From contig CM072879.1 in assembly GCA_036937835.1 (NCBI GenBank), positions 2,912,001 to 2,976,000 on the forward strand: a stretch of DNA of 64,000 nt, written 5' to 3'. The translations under genes and the position numbers were made by a program. The notes beneath the pieces are model-generated. The model saw only the letters and a list, made by a program, of their open reading frames with translations, searched no databases and was not told the origin of the DNA. This DNA is from Pampus argenteus. Its lineage: Eukaryota; Chordata; Actinopteri; Scombriformes; Stromateidae. Each line of letters begins with the position of its first letter. Within the stretch, counting starts at the first letter, position 1. Shown here in pieces: positions 25,094 through 38,500 of the stretch.

Positions 25094-28000
25094 ACACACC
25101 AGCTGTGATGATTCTGTGAAATCCCAAATACATTCAGTGACACCTGAACATTATCGTAAGATTCAGACATTAATCTAACACATTGCCTGAGTCACATTAA
25201 TGTAAAGCTGTATTTTGACAACAATAAGTAATATGTTATAAATGTGAAATGCTAAAACATGCAATGGTTTGTGATTGTATACAGACGTATTTGCACTACA
25301 TCTTTTGTGAACTGGATGCTGAGACGGGGCAGAAAGCAGTAGCAAACTGGAGGTTTCCAACTACCAACCTCAGTAATCTGCACAGCACTGCTGCTATCAA
25401 TAACCTGTCTATTTGTTAACTTGTCTATTTGTTGTTATATGATAAGCCAATTACACTTTGCCCGTAGGTTGCAGATTTGAGAAATCAGTTGCCAACAATT
25501 TACTGTATAATTAATTGAGATCTGATCTGGGCTAGCAATGATGTACTTTGGTGCAATTATTATTTTTAGGCAGAACGGACCCTCCTACTGTGTACCATCC
25601 TCCTTGCGCCCCAGGTGAAAGCACTGGCATTCATTGGAGTACTGCTGGCCAATGAAAGTGAGGCTCACCCTGCAATGTTGTTGGTGGAAACACTCTTGGA
25701 CAGGGACAGGCTGGACCGACCCCGACGGGAACCTAGCAGAGACTGTCGGAGGCTGTCGGTAGGGTAGATGGCTGAACTTGGACGTTCACGCATTCCAGGA
25801 CCTATGGAATAAATATGTCCATATTTAAAGGGGGTAGAGGAAAGACCAGGAGAGAGAGTGACATGTGAAAGGATGAAGAGGAATATAATGACACTCAGAA
25901 CATCATGTTCAAGAGGAAGGTAAAACAAGTGAGAAGTAGGATAATGATGGAGAACAATGTTTTGAAAAAGAGGAGAATAACCAGCAGAGGGACAGAACAA
26001 ATGGAATGGCAAAAGGAGAAATAGCTGATGTAGGAGGAGGAGACACATTATTACAAATATTTTATTATGCGTAAGAAAATTTCTCACTTTTTGTGCGCAG
26101 TGTGACATTCTGCAGGGCTGAGTTATTCCGCATTAAGGCTGTCTTCTGCTGCTGTGTTAATAAATAACAGAAATCAGTATGTACCATGGACAATAGGCAA
26201 TATGCTACTTTGAAAAGCCTCGCCGCTTCTTTGATTTACTCACTGAAATAATTTCTATATTTTCCAGGGTGCTTGAAATTAAACATTTTATTGAGTCAAT
26301 TGACACAAAATTTGATGCAACATCATATTACTGAGATATTTTGAAACTGACAGCAATCATGTTTCATGTCTTATTTGTAAGAGTGTGACGATGGGGACAG
26401 ACAGTTACTGCTCACTGTAAGCATGAATAGAGATGTTCCTGCCTGCAGCGCTGGTCGTCAAAGCTACCAGCTAACCAGCTATGGGCAGACTGTGATGGGC
26501 GTTCAGTGTCTCTAGTGTGATGGCTCAGAGTTCAGGTGTCCTTGACAGACATTAGAGGCACATTTATACTCCTTTGAGGGAGCGACTGCTTGGGTAAATG
26601 TGCTGCAGCTAGGCTAACACCTCCCCTGCAGGAGGTATTCATGGTGTGTCTGTACGTCTGTGCCACACCAGATGCACCTTATATCCGTAATAGCCTCTAC
26701 AAAGATGCAGATCTTCCACTTCCACACTGCCAGATCGTAGCTTCTGCTGTTTTCCTGAACTGGAATCATGATCTTCTCAGCTTCAAATCCAGTCCTGTCC
26801 AAGTGGGAGAAGTGGGAGTCCAACATCAACACATGCAACCAGGCTGCACTTCAGTCAGTTAGTCTCAGGTTTGTGAGCTTGCGACCTGCTTATCCTGGGC
26901 TGGGTAGTCAGCTTTCTGCAAATCCTGATCCAGCCTTCTCTGAACCCCAGAAGCCTAATATCCTAATATTCCTGCTGAGTTTCAGCTGTCCACTGTTCCT
27001 TCTGAGCTGTAGCCAACTCATGTTCTGCTGAACAGCAGCAGTCCCCTTGTCGTTCTGAAATGCAGCTGTCTCCTGTTCCTGAACTGCAACAGTTCCCTGT
27101 TCCTGCTGAACTTCAGCAGTCCATTGATCCAGATTTGCAGATTTGTTCTTGCTGAGCTATAGCCACTTCCTGTTCCAGAGCTGCAGTAGTTCCCTGTTCC
27201 TTCTGAGCTGCTGATGTCTTCTTGTACTGCTTAGCTGCAGCAGTCTCCTGATCCTGTTGAGCTGTAGTCATCTTGTTTTCCTACTGACCTTCAGTTGTCT
27301 GCTGTTCCTTCTAAACTGCAGCAGTCTCCTGTTCCAGAGCTGCAGTAGTTCCCTGTTCCTGCTGAGCTGCTGCTGTCTTCTTGTACTGCTTAGCTGCAGC
27401 AGTCTCCTGATCCAGAGCTGCAGTAGTTCCCTGTTCCTTCTGAGCTGCTGATGTCTTCTTGTACTGCTTAGCTGCAGCAGTCTCCTGATCCAGAGCAGCA
27501 GCAGTTCCCTGTTCCTTCTGAGCTGCTGCTGTCTTCTTGTACTGCTTAGCTGCAGCAGTCTCCTGATCCAGAGCTGCAGTAGTTCCCTGTTCCTTCTGAG
27601 CTGCTGCTGTCTTCTTGTACTGCTTAGCTGCAACAGTCTCCTGATCCAGAGCAGCAGCAGTTCCCTGTTCCTGCTGAGCTGCTGATGTCTTCTTGTACTG
27701 CTTAGCTGCAGTAGTCTCCTGATCTAGAGCAGCAGCAGTTCCCTGTTCCTGCTGAGCTGTAGTCATCTTGTTTTCCTACTGACCTTCAGTTGTCTGCTGT
27801 TCCTTCTGAACTGCAGCAGTCTTCTGTTCTTGTTGAACCAGCAGTCTTCTTTTACTGATGAACTGCAGCTGACTCATGTTCTTGCTTCGCTGCAGCAGTC
27901 CCCTGTTACTGCTGATCCAAATTTACAGCTTTCTTCTGATCCTGCTAACTTGCAGCGGTCCCCTGTTCCAGAACTGCAGCAGTCCCATTCCTGCTGAGCT

Positions 28001-31000
28001 GCAGCTGTCTACTTTACCTTCTGAGCAGCATTCAGATTTGCAGCAGTCTCCTGGTCCTGTTGTAGCTTTCTTCTATTCCAGATCCCTAATTCTTGCTGTC
28101 CCGCTCCTATCTCAGTTTGTAAAATAATGTTTTTTAAAGTCAGCCGAATTAACTGGAGAATTCTGTGGCTCACATTGGACGTCTTACTTTTCACAAGAAT
28201 ACAGTCACAAGGCTGAATATATTTCCATGTTGGATCATAATACAATAGAAGAAACCATGAACATATTAATAACATGTTTGAATAATTAAAGTTGTGGTGA
28301 TTTGTTGTGTCGTCTTACCCTCTGTTTCACTTTGGCACAGTTTGGCAAAGTGTCTCGACAGCGGTTGTGGATGGTGATGTTACATGCTGGGAAGAATAAA
28401 GATATGACGTTAAAGCAAAACATAATAAACAGGAACATATTACTGTATATCTTTTTCTAACTTATATATATTTCAGTATTGCAGCATCCTACTATACTGA
28501 GGAATTAGATAACTAAGTGAGTAAGTGAAGCTTTATTTATATAGCTCATAAACACACACGGAAAATATAAGCAAATTATTATTAACCAAAAATGAATTAG
28601 AATGGGAAAAAGACCAACACACATGTTGCCTGCCAATAAATAAATAGCGGTCAGTTCATGATACTTTCTCATGGTATCGACCGATACTGCTTCCAGCGAT
28701 AAGTGATTGCCCCAAAAATCCTTGAAAGGAGCACCTTTAGAAAATTGACTGGGCCGACTTTAGGTGTTCATTTTGAACTACCTATTTATATTGATGTCTA
28801 ATGGAAGTACTGTCATCATCACATTTAACTGTGATTGGCTCAGCTCTTTCAGAGCTAACAGAGCAGTGATGTGACTAGCCGAGAATATGTAATAATTATC
28901 ACACCTACGGATCTATATTCATCTTCACCCAGCCCTTTTGCACGTTGCACTGCAGCACATATAGGAACCAAAATAGCAGATGGAGACAACCATACAGTCC
29001 ATAAACCTAAGACCTGCCACCTTGTGTTGTTGTTGCATTTGCATTAAAAATAGGTCCTATAAAGTCCATGTTCACCTTCATCACTGTACACAGAGTAAAA
29101 ATACACTGTAAAAACTACTTTGATGCAGATACATCAAGACTTTTAGGGAGTCTTGCCAGGGATGCTTTGTTAGGATTCTGTTCAATATTGCCTGCTTTAC
29201 AGTGAGACTATTTCCATCAGCACCAGCTCCTGAGCATCCTTCAGTTTACCTGAGTGGGCGGAAGTCAGGATTCCATCTGCTGTTGTTTCTACTGCAGCTG
29301 ACAAGAGGAGTGTGGTGCATTGTCATAGGAGCAATATGACCATCTTCCCCACATTTAAAACAGTATCTAAGCTGAGGTTTTGGCACGCCTTGAGTGACTT
29401 GAACGTGATTTGGCTTTTGCTTTCTATTGATTTAGCTGCAGTACCGGTGTTGGTTGGTCACATTGAAGCTTAAGATAACTCAATATGAAGGTCACTCTGA
29501 CAGTACAAGAACAAGCACTATGCATGCAAGATGTTGCTCATGCCTTGGAAGTGATGGAGGGTAGTTGAGAGTTATCAAACTGCTGTTCAATGTAACTAGC
29601 ATTGGCTGTTTGCCTGTCTTCTTCATTGTGTACCAATAAGAGTAGCTCAGCAAAAGAAAAGTGGCTTAGCGCTTTTATGTTCCACATGTAGGTCACTGTT
29701 AAGTCTTCTCCCAGCAGACCCGACTAAATTGTTAAACAGTTAAACTCTGTTTTATAATATTCAGATATTTCACCAGCATCTTGTAAGGTACTTAGAAACT
29801 TAACAAAAACACTCATCTCCATCCGCTACTGTGGCAAATGTTGATTCAAGACGCTCAAGATATACATGAGGTAAGTTATTAACAATGTCAGCAGCAGGGG
29901 GCAGCAAACCTTCAAACATTTTCCTGGATAGTTTCAAGTCAAGCATGAAAGGATCAGTCAGGAGTTACATTTACTCATCGTGTATGTCTTGCAGCACTGT
30001 GTCAAATGACCTTCCACTTAATTTTGTAATTGCCTACGCTTTCTCCACTGTAGGTGGTCAATGCACTTTAAAAGTTATCTCTCGACAACACAGGAAGTGA
30101 AGGTAAGAGGGACTGCATTGCTGTACCATGAGCAATTTCAACAATATCATGTTTATAGGATTATCATTATAGGAAAAAAACTAAAAACTAAGTTAATCAT
30201 CTGTGTTAGTTGAACCAGATACTATAGATCTGGAATTTCTATTCTTGCATTACTATTTTCCATCCTATTTTTTTCCATATGAGAATGTTTAATAAAAGAT
30301 TCAGGATCAGGTATCGAGCTGAGTGGAAAGTCGGTGATGCTTGAATTCACCAAGTGCACTGGCATGTACATGACAGCTAAATAAATCCACACAGCGGTCC
30401 ACTTTGCTCTTCTGCATCCCATCCCGTCTGGTAGAGTGCACCAAGTAGTTGGCTCCAATCACCCTGTAAAGAACTAACCCAGAATCTGCTTGGGACCGGA
30501 CCTGAGACAACTTCACCTAAAGGGTCTCAGTGTCTTATTGTGTTCAGATCTGCCCAAACGGATTGTATCAAGAAGAAAAAACAAACTACCGGTAGTCCAA
30601 TTTAACCAGACTACACAGGGCAGGTAGAAGAATGGTTGCACCTATCACATGAGATTGCTAGCATAGTGCTAGCCTTTCAGTGTTGATACAATGATGTTAA
30701 ATGCTTATATGGTTACCCCATTGTAGAACAAAGCTTCATTTTGAAGCATGAAACAGCTGAAGTCATCACACCTAGTTGTCACAGCAATGAATCATAACAT
30801 CTACCTACCACACAAACAATGAATGTGTACAATACACTAAGCAGCCATTTCATTAGGTTCAATCTAATGAATTCAATAATACGACCCCTCTGCCATAAGC
30901 TCATACATTTTCAGTTTTTTTTTGATATTGTCAGAAAGGTGATAATTCTACTTGAATTTGATTATTATCTACTACTATGATTATTATTAAAGTGGGTGGT

Positions 31001-32492
31001 GGTGGTTTACTTGAGTGTGTTATATTGAAAAGCGTTACTATACTGCTAATTATATATTAGTGTGAAACTTCAAAATGAGAGCTGGTTGGCTGCAGCTTCT
31101 TTCTCTGATGGCTCGTTATAGTACAGCCACTCACTCACACAATGACTATTTGCATGCTGAGTGATGTGTGATGAGTAAATAAGTACAATGCTCACATCAG
31201 CTTTTCAGTAGATATCTTCATACTTAATGTCTTGAGAATTGACGGCACTTTTACTTTAGTAGTTTTTACATATAGATTGTTGCCTCCTCTAGTATATGTA
31301 GGTGGGGTAACTGTGTTACTTACTAGGGCAGCTGAGTGCCTCCTTGGCAGTAATGCTCTTGTTGCATGCTGAACAGAGCGTGGTTCCTGACACCGTCAGT
31401 GAAGTGAAGAGGTGACCATTGCTGTAACGCGCCTCCCTCTCTCTTGCCGCCTTCTCTCGCTCCCTCATACGCTCTCTCTCTTTATTCTGGAAAAGAGACA
31501 GAAACAAAATGTGAAAATGACTTACGGTATATCTGTAAATGCACACCAGCGGAAGAAGTTAAAGTTTTCTAATAGAAAGCAGAACTTATGTTTGCGTATG
31601 TAACAGTTTTGAGTGCACACACTGTTTGCGTGTCTCCAGGTACTCCTGCTATATTTGTTCTTATACATGCAGCAGCACACAGTGCAGCTGGGTGAAGTGA
31701 AACGTAGATGGGTGGTGTGGGGGATGTGGATCACTCTGAAACAGCTGAATCAATCACAGTGAAGCATGACAACAATATCTCGACAAACAGAAATATGCTT
31801 CGTCTGAGGCCCAGTAATGTGACGTTTCCAACAGCAAGGTTTGGCTTATTACTTTCTGACCTGTGGCAGTGACTGTGCAGAACAGATGCCACTGTTTTCT
31901 GCCCTTATAGTGACTCACAAGTCATAAAAAGTGACCCACATATGTATTTAGTGGTATGTAGGCAATCTGGTATCCATGGCTGAGGCAATAGAAAAAAAAT
32001 CACTCTTAAAGGGCCAACACACCTAACCCAAACGCTGCAAAACAAAAAATGAAAATGAACAACTACAAGCCTGTACCCACACTCATAAGACATAATGTCG
32101 CTCCTTTAAGAGATTGCTCAGTGTGTAGGTAGTGTGAATAGCGAGTAAGCAGTTGAGCGAGAGAGAAAAAGAGAGACCGTGTGTGTGTGATGGTGAGGCT
32201 GGTGACTGACAGAGAGTATGAAGTTAGCGGTATAGCTGTGAACGCAGCAGTGTGTACAGTTTAGGTTGTTTGGCAGTGAATAAATACTTCAGGATTTAAG
32301 CCCAGTTCCTGTATCTTGTTTGCTCGCTGATTAAAGTGAAGGAGCTTCCGCCCTGAAGCAGAACACAAAGTCTCCCCTCTGCTTCCTGACTACAGTCTGC
32401 ATGCTGAAGCAGGAAAGGTTAACATCAGGTCAGATACAGAATTGATTCATTTTAACTCTTTCAATTTTATATGGCATATTGATGCATTTATA

Positions 32493-32539
<47 letters not shown>

Positions 32540-35500
32540 ATATTCAGTTCTGCAGGAGGATGAATATGTTAGCTTAAATGAATCCACTCCCCCCAGTCAT
32601 TGTAATACTCATATTCCTCGAAGTACTGGTCGAGGTGGTAGAGTTGGAGCCATATTTGACTCTAGTTTACTCATAAATCCTAAACCTAAACTAAATTATA
32701 ATTCATTTGAAAGTCTCGTTCTTAGCCTGACTCACCCAACCTGGAAAACATTACAGCCAATATTATTTGTTATATTATATCGAGCTTCAGGTCCTTATTC
32801 TGAATTTTTATCTGAATTTCCAGAATTTGCATCAGGCTTGATCGTTAAAACAGATAAAGTAAAAATAAAATATTCATGTTGACAACCACAACGATAGTCT
32901 TAGTACTGCATTTTTTTTTTTTAGATTGAATCAGCTTCTGTCAGAGTGTAAATAAACTCATTGTCTGAATCACACTCTTGACCTTATACTCTCATATGGC
33001 ATTGAAATTGATCATCTAATAGTCTTTCCACATAATCCTATCCTATCTGACCATTTTCTAATAACATTTGAGTTCATACTACTGGACTATAAGCCTTCTT
33101 TCAGAAACTCCTACAGCAGATGTTTATCTGACAGTGCTGTAGCCAAATTTAAGGAAACAATTACTATAGTATTAAATTCAATGCCATGTCTTAATGTTAC
33201 AGAGGACTTAGCAGCTTCCTGTAGCCCCTCACACATAGATCAGCTCGTTAGTAATACTACAGAGTCATTACAGACAACTCTTGACTCTATTGCACCTCTG
33301 AAAAAGAAGAGAATAAAACAGAGGAGGTTAGCACCATGGTATAGCCAGCACACTCGCAAATTAAAGCAAGAGGCACGTAAATCTGAACGTAAATGGCGTG
33401 CCTCTAAACTGGAAGAATCTCGCCTAGCCTGGCAAGATAATCTTGCAATTTATAGGAAGGCTCTGCGTAATGCCAGAACAGCCTATTATTCCTCATTAAT
33501 TGAGGAAAATAAGAACAACCCCAGGTTTCTCTTCAACACTTCTGTAGCCAGGCTAACAGAGAACCACAGCTCTATTGAGTCATCTATTCCTTTAAGCCTA
33601 ACTAGTAATGACTTCATGAGCTTTTTTAATGATAAAATTCTAAATATCAGACAAAATTCATCACCTTTTGCCCTCAACAGGCACTGATCTGAATTCTGAT
33701 ACAGCAAGTTTGGAAATAGCTATAAAACCTGATATATATTTAGACTGCTTTTCTCCCACCAACGTTCAACAAATAACTTCAATAATTTATTCATTTAAGC
33801 CGTCAACCTGTCTCTTAGACCCCATCCCAACCAGGCTGCTTAAAGATGTATTACCTTTAGTTAGCCCGTCCTTATTGAATATGATTAATCTGTCTTTATT
33901 ATTAGGATATGTACCACAGTCCTTTAAAATAGCTGTGATTAAACCTCTTCTTAAAAAAACAACTCTAGATCAAGAGGTTTTAGCCAATTACAGACCGATA
34001 TTAAACATTTCATTCCTCTCTAAGGTACTTGAGAAAGCTGTAGCCAATCAGCTATGTGATTTTCTCCATACAAACAACTTATTTGAGGATTTTTAGTCAG
34101 GATTTAGAGTAAATCATAGCACAGAGACCGCACTAGTCAAAGTTACAAACTGTCACAACTTCAGCCAGCCTTTAGTTTTTCATTCACCTGTCTTCTGTTT
34201 TTCCACTAACTCTCATGTCATTTCAGACGCTGCCACTCCCCCCTGCTCTGCATTCACCTGGCTTGCCTCACTCACCTGCTCCTCATCAGCTAATCAGCCC
34301 CACAGTATATGTACCAGTCCACTTCCCTCAGTTCTTTGCCAGATTGTCTAGTGTGTTTTCTCCTAGCTATCCAGCAACTTTGACTACCCAGACACACAAA
34401 CGACCTCTTAATGGCATCGGACAAAGGACTCATCTCTGTACTTGTCCTATTAGATCTTAGTGCCGCATTTGACACCATTGACCATCAGATTCTCTTACAG
34501 AGACTGGAATATCAAATTGGCATTAAAAGGAACCGCCCTAGGCTGGTTTAAGTCATATTTCCTAGACCGTTCTCAGTTTGTTCATGTTCATGATGAATCC
34601 TCCATGCAAACCAAAGTTCCTCATGGAGTCCCACAAGGTTCTGTATTAGGGCCACTTCTATTCCGTTTATATATGCTTTCTCTAGGGAACATTATTAGGA
34701 ATCATTCAATTAACTTTCACTGTTATGCCGACGACACCCAATTATATTTATTGATCAAGCCTGATGAAATTAATCACTTAACTAAACTCCAAGCATGCAT
34801 TAAGGACATAAAAAATTGGATGACCCACAATTTTCTGATGCTAAGTTCTTGTAATTGGACCCAAACACCTCAGAAACTCATTTTAGAAATTTAGCCTTAG
34901 ACGGGATCACCCTGGCCTCCAGCTCCACTGTAAAGAATCTTGGAGTTGTCTCTGATCAGGATTTGTCCTTTAATGACTATATAAAACAACTTTCGAGGAC
35001 TGCATTCTTCCACTTGCGTAACATTGCCAAAATCAGACGCATCATTTCTCAAGCGGATGCAGAAAAACTAGTCCATGCATTTGTTACTTCTAGGCTGGAC
35101 TATTGTAACTCTTTGCTATCAGGCTGCTCTAATAAGTCTCTTAAGAGTTTGCAGCTGATTCAGAATGCTGCTGCACGTGTTCTGACAGGAACCAAGATCA
35201 GAGATCACATCTCTACCATTATGGCTTCCTTGCACTGGCTACGCGTTAAATCTAGAATAGAATTTAAAATTATTTTCCTAATCTATCTTGTTACTAACTA
35301 AACTTTTTCCCCGGAGTTTCTGTGCTCTCTCGTCCAGCAGGTTCTTGTGGACTGTGTCTGCTGCTGTGGTCCTGCGTGGCGTCTACTGCATGTGTTGTCA
35401 CCATCATTATTGTTACCTTATCTCTATTACAGATTATAGTTAGTTAATGATTTGCTGCTGTGCATCTGTGTCTCTATCACAGGTTCCACTGCTACTGCAA

Positions 35501-38500
35501 TAATTCATAATTCATTGTAACCTATTCTCATTTTATCATCCATTGTAATTCACTATAATTCATTGTGAGTGTACAATATGTGTGTGTTGATTAGTTCTGT
35601 ACATGTGACATCATTGCACGTCTGTCCGTCCTGGGAGAGGGATCCCTCCTCTGTGGCTCTTCCTGAGGTTTCTTCCACCTTTTTCCCTGTTAAAAGGTTT
35701 TTTGTTTGTTTGTTACCAATTACATGCCTGTTAATAAAGATGCTGCTACATACTTTTTAATTTTGTTTTTATCTTGTTGATGGATTCAGTGCCTGCTTTT
35801 CCCCATAATGGCTGAATTAGTTTTCAGGCAGATTTATCTAGAAGTAAGCATGTAAATCCACACAACATCTTCACCTTTTTTTCTTTTCTTTTTGCCCCTT
35901 ACCTATATGCATCCTGGATACTTATATGTTGAAGATACAAATCTAATCTAATCTAATCTGTCTAATATATATCTAATATGTATATATAAATTAAGAATAA
36001 CTGTCTAAGTTGTTAACAAGGAAAGAGTTGCCACCTGGTGTGACTCATGGGTTGAGGTTTGCAACTGTTTAATCAAACTGGTTCATGCATGAGTATTTAT
36101 GGCCTCCCTCTGAGTCAAAGCGCCTCATGGGTCAGTATTATTAACCCTGCTCATGCTGGATCCGACTCACTAGTCGCTGCAGAGATTATGTTCTTGCCTC
36201 TTTAGTTATGTAGCTTTGGAAATTGTGCATGCCATTTAAATAGAATAATACAAAGTATACATTCCCACAGTCCTAATCAGTGCAGATAAAGGCTGCACAG
36301 AATGTTCTAATCACTCAAAAAATCAAAATCAATTATCATATGATCTTGGATAATAACTAGGCCAGCTGACAACTGAATTAAACTGCACTTCTCTATCCTA
36401 TTTAGTAAGAGAAGTGTGACTTTAAGAGTGAACTGCAACTAAAAACAAATCTGACCCACAGAGAACATTGAGTTTTAATGGGATATGATGCAGTAATAAA
36501 ATGTTATAGTTTTGTGGAATAAACCCAACCCAAACAAGCGTATGAGTTAAGTTTAATTAAAAATGTATTTATAGAATCACCCAGAGTCTTTAATACTTTC
36601 TGCCAGGTCAGATTTGACCTGGAGCAGTGCAATTTTTTAAAATAAATTAATATTTAAATAAAATGATTTTATTGTGTTTATACTTTATAGCTGGCATGTT
36701 CCAATTAAAAAAAACTAAACTGAATAATATTTATGAAATATTTCAACTCGACTCAGACACAAAAGGAGGTTTAACGTGTGGTAACAAAATATTGGAAACT
36801 GGAGAACATAGGATTTTGCGAACATAGATGCACTCCCGTGAAAAAATGTGGAAGAAGAATTTTAAAATGTGTTCTACACACACACACACACACACACAGA
36901 GATGAATACACACAGGGCCTCCCCCATCATGTGACTCAAAGATAGTGAACATGCATGACTGTTTCAGAATCACCACCATTCATCACTGACTCCACTATTA
37001 CTGTCAACTGCAGCTAGTCAACAATTCATAATAGTCTACAACTTGAATTTTGGGGTTGCCAGATCATCAAGTCAAGTATCCCCCATATCCCACTCCTTCC
37101 CTCTTCATCGTAATAACCCAAGAAGAATCAGACAACTCTGTACAGATCTTATATGTAACATTATGATTAGTTATAATAGAATGATTGTTTGATCTCTATA
37201 AAAATATTCAGTGACACACTGACATTTTTAGAGACTTCTGTCTAAGCCCATATCTACACCTGTGGTTTAGGAGGTGGATATAGAATGACAAATATAACTG
37301 GGGGTATGGATTCAAGGTAAAATACAATATAATTATTAATTAATTGTGTTCATCACTCATCTAACTCTCTGATGATAGAGACCGAAGCTTTAGTGATACT
37401 GTGTATCCAGTATCCTTGTCTCGCCTCCATCAGTTTCTCAGATGTGCTTCTACAGAACAAGCGTCCTATTTTGGTCTCAGGGACATCACAGTGTGCATGT
37501 CGAACCCCCACTGGAGAAGTTTTGAGTCTGAGTCATCGGTGATGCTCAGATTTCTGACCTGTGTAGAACATGTTAGCAGAAAAAACTAGTACACAAAATC
37601 CTTCCTGCTGCAGGGGCTTAGTAAATAGTCTTCCCTTAGATGGGATGAGAACCAGACAGGTACAGATACAGATGCAGAAATGAAAGGTTATGATCAATAT
37701 TATCGAATACTACACTCAAATACCAAATAATAAAATTTTGCATTTGTTACTGTTAACACTTTATTTTACTTTGAGACGGGCTCTTTTAGTACAGTGGTTA
37801 ATGCAGAAACCTGATTGAAACATATCATGGAAGTTGTTGGGAGTCAGGTGGTCAACCAATTCCTTATTGCTTAATTTTTCAATAATTTGGATTAGAAATA
37901 GAATACTGGAATAGAAGTTGCGCAGGGCTCTATATTGGGCTTCTTTATTAATAAGTTGAATATTGCATGTTTAACAGGGCTGGTGAAAATGCCAGAGGTG
38001 TTTGTTGAAACATCAGGGTCAAGAGAGCAGGTGGAACTGCTGAGGGTCTGTAAGACCGTCCTTGGTACAGACAGACTGGTCAATGCATTGGGAGAAATGG
38101 AGGGATGATCTGAACTGAGTGCAGACATGTTAGATCTGATATGTCAGCTTTCTTTTGTTATGGAAGAAAGCTGATAGATTTTTTGATTGATTTTCAGTTT
38201 TTTTTTTTCTGATGTCCTTTTTTCTGCACAGACACTACTTTTTAGCAGAGATATGATCTTAAGTGTTCCCAAAACTCATTACAATCTGGCATGACTAATG
38301 TAGAATAGTTGGCAGTAAAAAATAAATTCCGTGTTCACAGGATGAAAATGTCTCTTAACTGTTCCGACAGAGCTGGTTTTAACAGAAGTTATAGCATCAA
38401 AGAAAACTAAACCCCCCGACTCTGTAAGAGTCTCCAGGGTTGAAAATGTGCATTTACAACCTTTAAAACAAAACTTACACTCATCTTCTCTGTTTGCTGT

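Noticed and set aside
27257..27633. Extra open frames over the minisatellite on both strands
   Set aside because: A repeat period divisible by 3 keeps several frames open at once, so this is not evidence of coding.
30840..30870. CAGCCATTTCATTAGGTTC motif like a transposon end
   Set aside because: Single short match without a partner end.
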